A DNA stretch of 64,000 bases, from the NCBI RefSeq assembly GCF_003858655.1, contig NZ_RQXV01000003.1, positions 348,333 to 412,332 on the forward strand, read 5' to 3'. Shown here piece by piece: positions 1 through 9,525 of this stretch. The first letter of the stretch is position 1; each line of letters begins with the position of its first letter. The stretch comes from Amphritea balenae (GTDB taxonomy: Bacteria; Pseudomonadota; Gammaproteobacteria; Pseudomonadales; Balneatricaceae). The notes beneath the pieces were generated by a model, which did no database searches, was not told where the DNA came from, and saw only the letters and a program-made list of their open reading frames with translations. A program made the translations under genes and the position numbers.

Positions 1-2
1 GT

Positions 3-539
3 GTAATAAGTGAAGAAATAACACAGACCGAAAACAGGTTGTTTCAGCTAAAAGAAAGACTTTTTCAGGCTAAGGTTGACTTAGAGAGAACAAAAATATT
101 TAGTCCCGTTGATGGTAATGTTGTCGGACTCTCTATCTTCACAAAGGGAGGAGTTATAAGCGCACACTCCACCCTCATGGAAATAGTACCCGCAGACAGA
201 AAATATATTGTAGAGGCTCTACTTGATCCTAAAGATATAGATATCATAAATTTGGGCGATGATGTTAGCATCAGACTGAGCGCTTATAACTTCAGATCTA
301 TTCGCCCTCTTACAGGAAACATTGCAGTAGTCTCAGCTGATCGTGTATCAGAACCTAATACAGGGGTCTCAGCATACTCACTAAGGGTTTCTTTAAATGA
401 GCCTACACAAAATATAAAGCTACACCCGGGCATGCAAGCAGAAGTCATGATACTTAAAGAAAATAGAACCATTATTAATTACTTAACGACACCAATATTA
501 AAAGTATTTAGCAAATCATTTAAAGAAAGTGATTTGTAA
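3..539 (+). CDS. HlyD-family type I secretion periplasmic adaptor, C-terminal part
   Basis: Membrane-fusion adaptor that would link an inner-membrane ABC exporter to a TolC-like channel. The reading frame is open from the window edge, so the true start lies upstream and only about 178 C-terminal residues are seen. The order fits the family: the end of a coiled-coil hairpin (ENRLFQLKERLFQAK), a half-lipoyl segment beginning SPVDGNVVGLS, a beta-barrel region, and the family's closing signature PGMQAEVMI with a tail resembling TALDYLLSPL-type ends. The ABC partner and substrate are not in the window. It converges with the polysaccharide operon on the other strand. Family assignment is firm; the substrate is unknown. 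Confidence 0.88.
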   Translation, partial: VISEEITQTENRLFQLKERLFQAKVDLERTKIFSPVDGNVVGLSIFTKGGVISAHSTLMEIVPADRKYIVEALLDPKDIDIINLGDDVSIRLSAYNFRSIRPLTGNIAVVSADRVSEPNTGVSAYSLRVSLNEPTQNIKLHPGMQAEVMILKENRTIINYLTTPILKVFSKSFKESDL

Positions 540-997
540 CTGCGGGTACTGAAACTAATTTCAATCTATTTATTTTAAAATTAACAATACAGCCAAAAAA
601 CCTATTAGTGACTAGAGATAGATTTAAAAACAAACCTATGTTCGAATGGCAATTAGCCTTTAACTAAAACCCATTACAACCTAACAATACCTTTTAGCAT
701 GTCTACAAGCTGCTTTTTTGGAAAAATAAAAAAATTTAAATAGTTTCCATATATCGACTCATCAAGATACAGGTTTACTATTCATACCACTAAGAGCATT
801 CATACGATATTCAGCAATACAAACAGCATATCAAACTTGCTGCCGTTTCAGGCTCAACAACTATTGCGAATCGATATCATACTTTTTAAATACTACCCAC
901 TAAAATTTGAAATAACTTTTCAAGTCTATATTTAAAAATATAGAATAAACAACATACCAGCTAACCTTCAACCTTTAATTTAGCATGTATTTCTATC
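540..997. other. AT-rich intergenic gap between convergent genes
   Basis: About 460 bases between the secretion adaptor and the DUF1501 gene. It is AT-rich, with no convincing gene, RNA or terminator hairpin visible. Confidence 0.5.
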
Positions 998-2146
998 TTA
1001 TATAGTTTTTAAAAACTTCAAAGTTTCAGTATCTGTTGCAATTTTATAGTCTTTCTTCCACCAGTCTGATATGACCGTTTGATACATATGCCTAAAATCT
1101 GTGGTGTATAACATATCATTGTTTACAAGGTATTTAATATCAGGGTCAGCCCCATAATGCCCGCCAACAACCCTTCCCCCCATCACGAGGTGAGTTGCCG
1201 CAGTACCGTGATCAGTACCACCCGAGCCATTTTGAAAAGCCCTACGACCGAATTCTGAATATGTCATTATCAACGTATTTTCCCAATGGCCGGAAATTTT
1301 CAATTGATTTTTTAGTGAATTCAAGCCCGAAGCTAACTGTTTTAGCAACTGACTATGCTTAGCCGTCTGCTTACTATGAGTATCGAATCCACTCAGAGCT
1401 AGTTTATAAACTGGTATACCACTGTTTAACTGAACCAAAGTGCAAATATCCGACAAATTCATTCCAAATGTTGTTCTTGGAAACAAACTACCCAATAGTT
1501 TTTTATCTCTAGAAAAACTTTTTAATAGTTTCTTTCCTTCATGAATATAATTTTGTGAACTGATAACACTATTCAATGCATCATTGCTAGTTGTCACATT
1601 AGTAGACATAACTGACTTTGAGCTTTTTACAAACTTAGCCATATTCTTAAACTGGATAAAGCGATTCATCCCTCCCGTAACACACCCGGGATTTCGACCA
1701 AATACAATACTATCTAGTCCACTTCTTCCCATCCCATCGATGACATTAGAAAGCCAGCCTTTCATACTACCGTTATCTACTTTATTAGCAGTATCCCAGA
1801 TATCAATAGACCGAAAATGCGACTTATTAGGCTTTTCATAACCCAGGCCATGTATTAACGCAAAGTCTCCATCCAGCCAACTTTGCTTAAGAGGTTCTAG
1901 TGAGGGGTGTAATGCAAAATCAGTATCAAGATCAATCATTTTGTCACGACCAACTCCTAGCTTGGGCCTTAACCTATAATAGCTTTCAAGCTGATTCAAA
2001 GGTATGTAGCTATTTAGAGTGTCATTTCCACCATTCAACTCAATAAGTATTAGAACAGGCAATTCTTTATGGTCTATCGAATATACTCTGGCATTAAATA
2101 GAAATGGAGATAAAGCTACCATTCTCAGCAACTGTCGTCGATTCAA
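998..2146 (-). CDS. DUF1501-family protein
   Basis: DUF1501 protein (382 aa), a family with an alkaline phosphatase/sulfatase-like fold but no established reaction. The N terminus begins MNRRQLLRM and continues into a hydrophobic stretch, as in exported (often Tat-type) DUF1501 proteins, although only one RR pair is seen. Family features include LIELNGGNDTLNSYIP near residue 33, HPSLEPLK, the segment TYSEFGRRAFQNGSGGTDHG, and MGGRVVGGHYG. It lies 14 bp downstream of a DUF1800 gene, the usual partner, and both follow the flippase of operon A on the same strand. The pair is often found together in proteobacteria. A link to polysaccharide is suggested only by position. Confidence 0.88.
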   Translation of the reverse strand: MNRRQLLRMVALSPFLFNARVYSIDHKELPVLILIELNGGNDTLNSYIPLNQLESYYRLRPKLGVGRDKMIDLDTDFALHPSLEPLKQSWLDGDFALIHGLGYEKPNKSHFRSIDIWDTANKVDNGSMKGWLSNVIDGMGRSGLDSIVFGRNPGCVTGGMNRFIQFKNMAKFVKSSKSVMSTNVTTSNDALNSVISSQNYIHEGKKLLKSFSRDKKLLGSLFPRTTFGMNLSDICTLVQLNSGIPVYKLALSGFDTHSKQTAKHSQLLKQLASGLNSLKNQLKISGHWENTLIMTYSEFGRRAFQNGSGGTDHGTAATHLVMGGRVVGGHYGADPDIKYLVNNDMLYTTDFRHMYQTVISDWWKKDYKIATDTETLKFLKTI

Positions 2147-2160
2147 TGTAAACTCCTTAT

Positions 2161-3471
2161 TTACTTTAATTGCCAGACAGGATCTGAAAGTAATTGTTCA
2201 ATTTTACCTAAACAGGTTGTAGAACCCATAGTTTGAAGAGGCGGCATCGCAGTATAATAATTTAATTCTATTGATTCACATAATCTATGTGACAAATTAC
2301 TATTATTCATGTTTACACCTCGTAAAACTCTTCCTAGGAAATTTAACCTTACAAGTAATCGACCAGAACTAACCCACTCACTTCCGAAAGGCCACCCTTT
2401 AACGTTCGGGGGATCAAACAAATCCATTCCCATCTGAGCCGAATAACGCGTAATATCTTCTGGTTTAACCATTCGATTACCTACTACACGAACAGTCCCA
2501 GTTATCAGCTCTAAAGGAGATTTTATCATTTGCCCTTTATCTAAATTAAACTGATCTGATTCAATGATTGTGACAACTAACTTTTCAATATCCCAATTTT
2601 TATAGAAATCATCACTGAGTTCATCAACCATTTCATTATCTACTACACTTATAAAATGACTCCAAATTTTTTCCGTAATATACCGTGCAGCTTCAGGCTT
2701 CTCTAAAATCAGTCCCAGCACAGCCTCTGGATTATAATTGCCTGATTTATCAAATATAATCTTATTTCCTTTGTCGTGCATATCTTCTACAAATACTGTT
2801 TCAAAAGTTTCTTTATCAACTGTAAGACCAGTAAGAGATCTAGCAACCCCCTTCACATCATCTTCAGTATAATTCCCTACACCTAATGTGAAAAGTTCCA
2901 ATAATTCTCTAGCAAAATTCTCATTTGGTTTTTCTTTAACATTTGAATTATTATCCAAATAAATGAGCATTGCAGAATCAAACAATATAGCTTTTAATAA
3001 TTCATCAAAAGATCCGAGTGATAATTTTTCAATTGAAATATGTTGTTTATAAATAAGCTGAGGCTCTTTTACTTTCTTAAGAGACGATGTGAAATGATTA
3101 TGCCAAAACAGAACCATCGTATTTCGCAAGCCGTCCTTACTATAAAGAAGATATTCTGCATACCAATTTTTCATTTGTTTCTGACACTTTTTACGTAACT
3201 TAACAAAACTTTCTCGTTCTGTTTTTGACCATTTTTTTCGATGTGACATTGGTATTATTTTTGATTTCAGACAACCTGGAGCCATAGGTACTGTTTCGTT
3301 TACTTGTTTATTATCATAATAGACAACACCTTTTTTACAAATTCCAGAAAAACCTAGCATGTTTGTTCGCAGTGATAAATGCAGGCATTTATCCGCTGCG
3401 ATCACTTTTGAATTAAGTAGTACAAAAGAAACAACAGTGGCAAATATGATTTTGATCACTAAGGCCTGCAT
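2161..3471 (-). CDS. DUF1800-family protein
   Basis: DUF1800 protein (436 aa), function unknown, with an N-terminal signal peptide (hydrophobic residues 6-25, ending near VIAAD). Recognisable family blocks are FWHNHFTSS near residue 120, ENFARELLELFTLGVGNY, DDVKGVARSLTG, YITEKIWSHF, KSPLELI, and a C-terminal block DPPNVKGWPFGSEW followed by RLLVRLNF. The length is at the short end for the family. It is followed closely by DUF1501 and preceded, after 48 bp, by the Wzx-type flippase gene, so the pair may be read through from operon A. The start ATG is preceded by the run GTGAGG about 10 bases upstream. Confidence 0.88.
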   Translation of the reverse strand: MQALVIKIIFATVVSFVLLNSKVIAADKCLHLSLRTNMLGFSGICKKGVVYYDNKQVNETVPMAPGCLKSKIIPMSHRKKWSKTERESFVKLRKKCQKQMKNWYAEYLLYSKDGLRNTMVLFWHNHFTSSLKKVKEPQLIYKQHISIEKLSLGSFDELLKAILFDSAMLIYLDNNSNVKEKPNENFARELLELFTLGVGNYTEDDVKGVARSLTGLTVDKETFETVFVEDMHDKGNKIIFDKSGNYNPEAVLGLILEKPEAARYITEKIWSHFISVVDNEMVDELSDDFYKNWDIEKLVVTIIESDQFNLDKGQMIKSPLELITGTVRVVGNRMVKPEDITRYSAQMGMDLFDPPNVKGWPFGSEWVSSGRLLVRLNFLGRVLRGVNMNNSNLSHRLCESIELNYYTAMPPLQTMGSTTCLGKIEQLLSDPVWQLK

Positions 3472-3519
3472 ATAAACATCAACCTCACTTATAAAACCTA
3501 TAAAATAAATTTTACGTAA

Positions 3520-4824
3520 TTAACAATTAGTTTTTTTCCATATAGCCATTGTGTTAAAACCAAGTCGTTTATTAACCAACCACATGGCCATAATATTTTG
3601 TGTAGAAATAGCGATAGCGGTTGCTATTGCAGCACCAGTAACACCATATATTGGAGTTAAAACCAGGCCTAGTACTATGGCTACGGGACCAGAGATAAGT
3701 GCAGTATTTCTTAGCTCTTTTTCATGCCCTGACATTGTAAGCAAATAAGCTACAGAGCCAGTCATCACATTAACAAACTGGCTAACTGCAAGAATCTGTA
3801 GCAGGCTGGCTCCTCCGCTAAATCCTTCACCAAATAGACCCATGATGTAATCTGGAATAACAACCATAATCGTTACAACAGGTATCGACAAAAATATCAT
3901 TATTCGTGTAGATGTGATGGCCATATCTTCCAATTCAGCCATCTTTGCTTGCTTAAACATGGCAGCGTATCTTGGCGCAACAACCATATTTACTGCCATT
4001 AAAACAAAACTGACAAGCAAAGCAGTTCTTTGCGCTACTGCTAATTGCGCAACTTCTTCTGTTGAGACAAAACTACCCGCGATAAACTGTCCGGACCATT
4101 GGACAGTTTGTTGCATGATAACCACTATCCATAATGGCATGCAGCTTTTAAATAATGCTTGCCAGCTAACAACTTGTGAACCCCTTTCCAAATTACTAAA
4201 AAATAGATAACAACCAAAAATAACGGTTAGTACTGTTGTAATACTATATGCTAATGCCGCACTTTCAGGGCTTGATACAGAATAAATGTATAGTCCAATG
4301 GCCAACACTAAATTCACGACAATAGTCTGAATTAAAATAGAAGCAGGTATGCGCCTGGTGCCTTGCAGTGCCATGGAAATAAGTGTTAATACACTCAATC
4401 CAACAATACCTGGCGAAATCAGCTTAAGAACGGCACCAAGTTCTGATTTTTGAAACAGACTTTCAGCCAATAAATCCGCACTATAATACAAAACTATAGC
4501 CAGGCTGAAACTTACTAATGAACTAATTAAAATGGCTTTGTAAACTGTCGTTCTAATGATCCCCCAGTTCCTTTCAGGCAGTGCCGCACCACAAAATCGA
4601 ACGATAGTATTATCGAGTCCTAACCGGGAAAAAGCCGACACAAAAGATACAATGCTGAAAGCAAGAAAGTACAAACCGGCACCCTCAGCTCCTAGCTGAC
4701 GTCCTATGACCAGGCTTGTGATAAGTGCTGCAATAGCAGCCAGAGCACGGCAAAAGAAACTAATAATTGTTTGAATCAGTAACTCTCGCCGCCCACTGAG
4801 CTTCATCATAATTGTTAGAGACAA
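3520..4824 (-). CDS. Wzx-type polysaccharide flippase (operon A)
   Basis: Integral membrane protein (434 aa) with about twelve to fourteen predicted hydrophobic segments and the opening ALITSLVIGRQLGAEGAGLY typical of MATE/Wzx lipid-linked oligosaccharide flippases. It would move the undecaprenyl-linked repeat unit of polymer A to the periplasmic face. The frame opens with a TTG at 4824 that has an AAGGA about nine bases upstream. ATG codons at 4809 and 4806 are alternative starts without a clear ribosome site. It lies 12 bp after manC1 and before the DUF1800/DUF1501 pair. The family is firm, the substrate unknown. Confidence 0.85.
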   Translation of the reverse strand: MSLTIMMKLSGRRELLIQTIISFFCRALAAIAALITSLVIGRQLGAEGAGLYFLAFSIVSFVSAFSRLGLDNTIVRFCGAALPERNWGIIRTTVYKAILISSLVSFSLAIVLYYSADLLAESLFQKSELGAVLKLISPGIVGLSVLTLISMALQGTRRIPASILIQTIVVNLVLAIGLYIYSVSSPESAALAYSITTVLTVIFGCYLFFSNLERGSQVVSWQALFKSCMPLWIVVIMQQTVQWSGQFIAGSFVSTEEVAQLAVAQRTALLVSFVLMAVNMVVAPRYAAMFKQAKMAELEDMAITSTRIMIFLSIPVVTIMVVIPDYIMGLFGEGFSGGASLLQILAVSQFVNVMTGSVAYLLTMSGHEKELRNTALISGPVAIVLGLVLTPIYGVTGAAIATAIAISTQNIMAMWLVNKRLGFNTMAIWKKTNC

Positions 4825-4836
4825 TCTTGCATTTCC

Positions 4837-6345
4837 TTATGCACGACCATATTCATCCTCTATTCGAATAATATCATCTTCACCAAGGTACGATCCTGAT
4901 TGAACTTCAATCAACTCAAGCGGTATTTTGCCAGGGTTTTCCAGAGAGTGGATATCCCCAATCGGGATATAGATGGACTCATTTTCAGAAATAAGCATTG
5001 ATTCTTCGCCACGACGAACTTTCGCGGTACCCAACACAACAACCCAGTGTTCAGCTCGGTGATGGTGCTTTTGCAGTGATAATTTAGCACCTGGGTTGAC
5101 CGTTATACGCTTAACTTGATAGCGACCACCACTATCAATTGAGTCATACTTACCCCAGGGCCGGTAGACCTCGCGATGTTGAAAATGCTCTGATCTGGCC
5201 GCATTCTTAATACCAGACACTATTTTTTTAATATCTTGTACCCGGTCTTTACGAGCCACCAACAGTGCATCTTTGGTATCCACTATTACCAGGTCATCCA
5301 CCCCAAGTGTGGTTACCAGGCGGTCACAACCATAAACAAAACTGTTCATTGTATCTTCAATAATAACATCACCTTCGAGAACGTTATTATTGGCGTCTTT
5401 CTCTTTTATTTCCCACAGTGCAGACCAGCTGCCCACATCACTCCAGCCGACATCCAACGGAATCACAACTACACTGCCAGAGCTACCACGAGAGTCAGCC
5501 CCCCCTGCTAAAAGGGAGCCCTCAGCACACAGCGGCTCCATCACTGCATAATCGATAGACTCATCAGGACAAGTTTCAAAAGCCTCAGCATTAACCCTGA
5601 TAAAGTCCATATCTTTAGCCGTATCAGCCATCGCCTTTTCGCAAGCCTCGATAATATCGGGCCGATACTTTTGTAACTCTTCCAGATAACGATCAGCACG
5701 GAACATAAACATTCCACTGTTCCAGTAGTATCCCCCCTCTGCCAAATATGACTCAGCGGTAACCCTATCCGGTTTCTCTACAAACGCAGCTACGTTGTAA
5801 TACTCTTGCTCTTCGCCTTTTTGGAAATCCGCCCCTTCGGCCTTGATATATCCATAACCTGTTTCAGGATGTTGAGGAACAATCCCAAAAGTAACCATCT
5901 TACCCTGAGCAGCCAGCGGCAGCGCCTTATCAATCGCTCGACGAAACGCTTCTTCATCTTTAATCACATGATCCGCCGCCAACACCAACAGAATCTCACT
6001 CTCAAGCTCGTTGGCATCGGACTTCTGCTTTTCACCTCCAGACGCCAATTTATTGGCATCGGCGTGCAACGCAGCCAAAGCCACAGCAGGAGCAGTATTC
6101 CGCCCTACAGGCTCAAGAAAAACAGAACATTGCACACCTAACTGCCGCATTTGTTCTGCAGCCAAAAAACGATGATCCTCATTACAGATCAAGCTAACCG
6201 AATCGACGTCTCCCAAGCGCTTAACCGTATCCTGTAGCATTGTGGTTTCACCATTAAGTGGTAAAAACTGCTTAGGGTATTGAGTACGGGACAGTGGCCA
6301 AAGTCGAGTCCCCGAACCACCACATAGAATTACTGGTGAAATCAT
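4837..6345 (-). CDS. manC: Mannose-1-phosphate guanylyltransferase / mannose-6-phosphate isomerase (copy 1)
   Basis: Bifunctional enzyme (502 aa) making GDP-mannose, with mannose-6-phosphate isomerase activity in the C-terminal cupin. Nucleotidyltransferase signature [12 protein letters not shown] at the N terminus, then [12 protein letters not shown] and VEKPD. The cupin part carries [10 protein letters not shown] and the metal-binding stretch [12 protein letters not shown]. The ATG at 6345 matches the family start; a longer upstream frame overlaps the preceding glycosyltransferase and is not credible. It starts one base after that gene's stop region. A second, closely similar copy lies at 20.3-21.8 kb. 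The variable linker around residues 105-120 lacks the repeat-derived insert seen in copy 2. Confidence 0.95.
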   Translation of the reverse strand: MISPVILCGGSGTRLWPLSRTQYPKQFLPLNGETTMLQDTVKRLGDVDSVSLICNEDHRFLAAEQMRQLGVQCSVFLEPVGRNTAPAVALAALHADANKLASGGEKQKSDANELESEILLVLAADHVIKDEEAFRRAIDKALPLAAQGKMVTFGIVPQHPETGYGYIKAEGADFQKGEEQEYYNVAAFVEKPDRVTAESYLAEGGYYWNSGMFMFRADRYLEELQKYRPDIIEACEKAMADTAKDMDFIRVNAEAFETCPDESIDYAVMEPLCAEGSLLAGGADSRGSSGSVVVIPLDVGWSDVGSWSALWEIKEKDANNNVLEGDVIIEDTMNSFVYGCDRLVTTLGVDDLVIVDTKDALLVARKDRVQDIKKIVSGIKNAARSEHFQHREVYRPWGKYDSIDSGGRYQVKRITVNPGAKLSLQKHHHRAEHWVVVLGTAKVRRGEESMLISENESIYIPIGDIHSLENPGKIPLELIEVQSGSYLGEDDIIRIEDEYGRA

Positions 6346-6346
6346 T

Positions 6347-7474
6347 TTAGGCACCCACCCTGGTTTTCGAGTAAACATACTCTTTAATTTGTTTACGAAA
6401 GCGACTAGTACAAAATTTTTCCGCATGGGTACGAATAACGTTAGCATCAAACTGTTCAGAACAGTTTTCAAATCTCAATACCGCGTCACATAGTGAAGGC
6501 ACTGATTGCTGATCAAAAAACACACCTGTAACACCATCGTCTACAGTCTCCAACGCGCCACCTTTGCCAAAAGCTATAACAGGTGTACCGCAGGCTTGTG
6601 CCTCAACAGGAACTATCCCGAAATCCTCTTCCGCAGCAAAAACAAATGCTTTTGCATTAGCCATTAATTCTCGCATCTTCTCAAACTCTTGATAGCCGAA
6701 AAGTTCAACATTCGATGTTGCTAACTCACTAATTTTTTCCATTTCTGGGCCATCACCAACGACTATGAGCTTTTTATCTTTCATTTCACTAAACGCTTCA
6801 ACAATAAGATCAATTCGTTTATAGGGTACAAGCCTTGAACATGTAAAATAATAGTCACTTTTTTTATTGACTACGTTAAAATCATCAACATTGACATTCG
6901 GGTAGATAACCTCAGCATCACGTTTATAAACTTTCTTAATACGTCTGCTAATGTACGTTGAGTTAGCTATGAAAAAATCAACATTGAAAGAACTGGTGAC
7001 GTCCCACATCCGCATCTTGTGTAATAAATGTCTATAAATAAAGGATAGAAAACCTTTTTCTTTGTGTGCTGATCTAAGATATTCTTCCTGTAAATCCCAG
7101 GCATACCTCATAGGTGAATGGCAATAGCAAATGTGTACCTGATCAGCACCTGTTATAACACCTTTAGCCACGGATGAACTGCTTGATAGAATTAAATCAT
7201 ATTCAGATAAGTCAAAAGAAGCCATTGCCATTGGCATAAGAGTAAAATATTTCTTGTATGATTTAGACAGTGGTAATTTTTGAATGAACGTTGTATTTAT
7301 TTTTTTCCCATTAACGATTTCATCTCGTTGTTTATCAGTCAAATAATCTACAGTGGAAAAAACATCGGCGTCAGGAAAAATTGAAAGCAATTCACTTACA
7401 ACTTTTTCGGCACCACCACTATCGACAAACCAATCATGAACGATTGCAACTTTTTGACCTAAATTTACTGACAT
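6347..7474 (-). CDS. GT4-family glycosyltransferase (operon A)
   Basis: Glycosyltransferase of GT-B fold, family 4-like (375 aa). The N-terminal acceptor domain shows [17 protein letters not shown] with the glycine-rich start typical of the family, and [18 protein letters not shown], a motif common in mannosyl/rhamnosyl GT4 enzymes. The C-terminal donor domain has [42 protein letters not shown] with the conserved E-x7-E spacing, and [15 protein letters not shown]. It overlaps the upstream gene by ten bases and abuts manC1, so translation is probably coupled. GDP-mannose is a plausible donor given the neighbour, but this is inference. Confidence 0.88.
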   Translation of the reverse strand: MSVNLGQKVAIVHDWFVDSGGAEKVVSELLSIFPDADVFSTVDYLTDKQRDEIVNGKKINTTFIQKLPLSKSYKKYFTLMPMAMASFDLSEYDLILSSSSSVAKGVITGADQVHICYCHSPMRYAWDLQEEYLRSAHKEKGFLSFIYRHLLHKMRMWDVTSSFNVDFFIANSTYISRRIKKVYKRDAEVIYPNVNVDDFNVVNKKSDYYFTCSRLVPYKRIDLIVEAFSEMKDKKLIVVGDGPEMEKISELATSNVELFGYQEFEKMRELMANAKAFVFAAEEDFGIVPVEAQACGTPVIAFGKGGALETVDDGVTGVFFDQQSVPSLCDAVLRFENCSEQFDANVIRTHAEKFCTSRFRKQIKEYVYSKTRVGA

Positions 7475-8682
7475 ATTTTAACTACCTGATCAACGTGTCG
7501 GTTTATATTTTCAGGCATACTCCAATACAATCTGTATCCACGTTCACTGCAACTCTTCACATTGTCATTACTTTCAAATAATTTGATCGTCTCAGACAAC
7601 GAGTCCAGTTCATATGGGTCATATAGCATCCCTGCTTTGTATTTCCCTAAAGCTTCCATACCACAATTAACATTAGCGCATATAACCGGTACTCCCATAG
7701 CAATTGCTTCAGTTACAACAAGGCCTTGAGTCTCATACCATAGACTCGGAAAAAAAAGATACCGAGCCTTAGCCATGATCTTTTCTACATCATGCCGTCC
7801 AAGCCAACCACAACATTCCAGATTTAGATTTTGTAATTTTTTATTACCAAAATCTGATTCTTCAGCCCCGATGACAACTATTTTTCTTCTGAAGTCTATC
7901 TTTGACAGCAATTCAAGTAACTCTGCAACGCCTTTTTCAGGTGAAGGTCTACCCACAACGACAACATAATCATTTTTTTCAGAATGAATCCTGTCTTTTT
8001 TTATCAAATCAATTGGATTATTAATAACAGAAATGGATTCAAAGTATGAAAACTCATTAATCACATTCAAACTAGCGTTTGTCACCGCTATTTCTGAACA
8101 TTTCCCACGAGCTAATCTAAAAGCAAAAAACCTGAGAATACGCCAAACTTTTATAAGATAACTTCGAGAATCGCAATTGCGCACAAGACACCTAAATGAA
8201 ACCGCACTTTCCTTACATGACTTTTTTATTTTATAGTCAAAAAAACCACCATTCGGACAATGCATAAAATAGTCATGATTCCAATAAAAGGTTCTATCCG
8301 TATAAGATCTTAACGATAGGAATATTGATGGTGATAACGATTTACTCCAGCCATGAACAAGTACTTTAGTATCATCAGTTATACATGCTTTTAAAATCTT
8401 ACGTAACTTAAGCGCCACAGACAGGTCAAATATTCCATTAAGAGCACCATCGACGCTATTACTCCTCGTTAAATAGTCTCCTTTGCCGATGACTAGATGG
8501 TCAACATTATTATTACTTAACTCAGGAGCTAATTTTTTAGAACCTGTTACAAGTAAAATCTTCTTATTTCTTCCTATAGATAGTTCTAAAATTTGAGAAA
8601 CTACAACTTTGGCAAGACCACCATTAATATAGCCATGATCTGTAATAACAATATAATCATAATCATTTAGCATATAAATCAT
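7465..8682 (-). CDS. GT4-like glycosyltransferase (operon A)
   Basis: GT-B type glycosyltransferase (about 405 aa). The N-terminal half holds ITDHGYINGGLAKVV and the acceptor-side segment NHDYFMHCPNGGFFD. The C-terminal half has VVVVGRPSPEKGVAELLELL, CGWLGRHDVEKIM, FFPSLWYETQGLVVTEAIAMG and VPVICANVNCGMEAL, matching the donor-binding region of family 4. Start taken as the ATG at 8682, which has ACAGG just upstream and overlaps the sulfotransferase end by twenty bases. An ATG at 8673 is also possible. Sugar specificity cannot be read from the sequence. Confidence 0.8.
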   Translation of the reverse strand: MIYMLNDYDYIVITDHGYINGGLAKVVVSQILELSIGRNKKILLVTGSKKLAPELSNNNVDHLVIGKGDYLTRSNSVDGALNGIFDLSVALKLRKILKACITDDTKVLVHGWSKSLSPSIFLSLRSYTDRTFYWNHDYFMHCPNGGFFDYKIKKSCKESAVSFRCLVRNCDSRSYLIKVWRILRFFAFRLARGKCSEIAVTNASLNVINEFSYFESISVINNPIDLIKKDRIHSEKNDYVVVVGRPSPEKGVAELLELLSKIDFRRKIVVIGAEESDFGNKKLQNLNLECCGWLGRHDVEKIMAKARYLFFPSLWYETQGLVVTEAIAMGVPVICANVNCGMEALGKYKAGMLYDPYELDSLSETIKLFESNDNVKSCSERGYRLYWSMPENINRHVDQVVKICQ

Positions 8683-9523
8683 ACAACCTGTAGACTTCTT
8701 TATACAAAGCTTCGCAGTTTTTAGGAACATCAACCATTTTATAAGATGCCTTTAATGCATCTTTTCCACGCTGATGATTATGAATTCCAGAAAATACACC
8801 TCTAGATTTTGATTCATACATCTGATCAAGATTACACTTAAGGCTCGCATATGAATCTAAATTCAAATGATTAAAAACTTTTTTTAAATCATCTTCTGTT
8901 GCACCAGCTAGCTTAGATGTATCCACAACCGTAAACAAATCTGATTTTAGATCTTCAAATGAATTATAAATAAGGTATTGAATATAGAGCGCATAAAATT
9001 CAGGCTGCATTGTATATTCTGATAAACTAAACCCTTCCAAATACTCACACCCATCATGTGGAAACACTTCAGGAAAGATCCAGTTATACCTTTTAAAACT
9101 ATTCATTATTCCAATTGGAGGTCGAACTGTTATATATACATGATCAAAAAAAACTGTAGCGGATTTAAGAGACAACGATAAAAACGGGTCCTTTACAACA
9201 CGATTAAGACCTTTAAAATTGTTTAAGCTTCTTTTTGTTCGTGCACCAAAAACTCTTTTGGCACATCTACGTAACAAGTCATCACCTGGAAATATACCAT
9301 CTTTAACAATAACGTCATCATTGGCCAGGCGTATCAATAAACTAATCAATTCATTGTTTAAAGTTGAGTTGGGGACATCCTTAAACTGAAAATAACTATT
9401 TACTTGTTCAATCCCGGTATGATAATTAAACGGCTCATGCAAAACTGAATAATCTAAATATTTATCAAATATATACCCTAAAGGAGTCGTTCCACTTCTC
9501 GGACATCCTGTCACCAAAATCAT
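8663..9523 (-). CDS. Sulfotransferase-family protein 1 (operon A)
   Basis: PAPS-dependent sulfotransferase-like protein (286 aa). It begins MILVTGCPRSGTTPLGYIF, which contains the 5'-phosphosulfate loop (PRSGTT), and has an internal basic segment with VVKDPFLSLSL where the 3'-phosphate site would lie. The ATG at 9523 is chosen because GGAG stands six bases upstream; a GTG four codons earlier is in the same frame. It is packed between a Wzy-like polymerase and a glycosyltransferase, so the acceptor is most likely the sugar repeat unit or polymer. A role in sulfating polysaccharide is inferred from family and position. Confidence 0.8.
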   Translation of the reverse strand: MILVTGCPRSGTTPLGYIFDKYLDYSVLHEPFNYHTGIEQVNSYFQFKDVPNSTLNNELISLLIRLANDDVIVKDGIFPGDDLLRRCAKRVFGARTKRSLNNFKGLNRVVKDPFLSLSLKSATVFFDHVYITVRPPIGIMNSFKRYNWIFPEVFPHDGCEYLEGFSLSEYTMQPEFYALYIQYLIYNSFEDLKSDLFTVVDTSKLAGATEDDLKKVFNHLNLDSYASLKCNLDQMYESKSRGVFSGIHNHQRGKDALKASYKMVDVPKNCEALYKEVYRLYDLYAK

Positions 9524-9525
9524 TA

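Noticed and set aside
6346..6471. Upstream extension of manC1 by 42 residues
   Set aside because: It overlaps the end of the preceding glycosyltransferase and adds sequence unlike any ManC. The ATG at 6345 fits the family.
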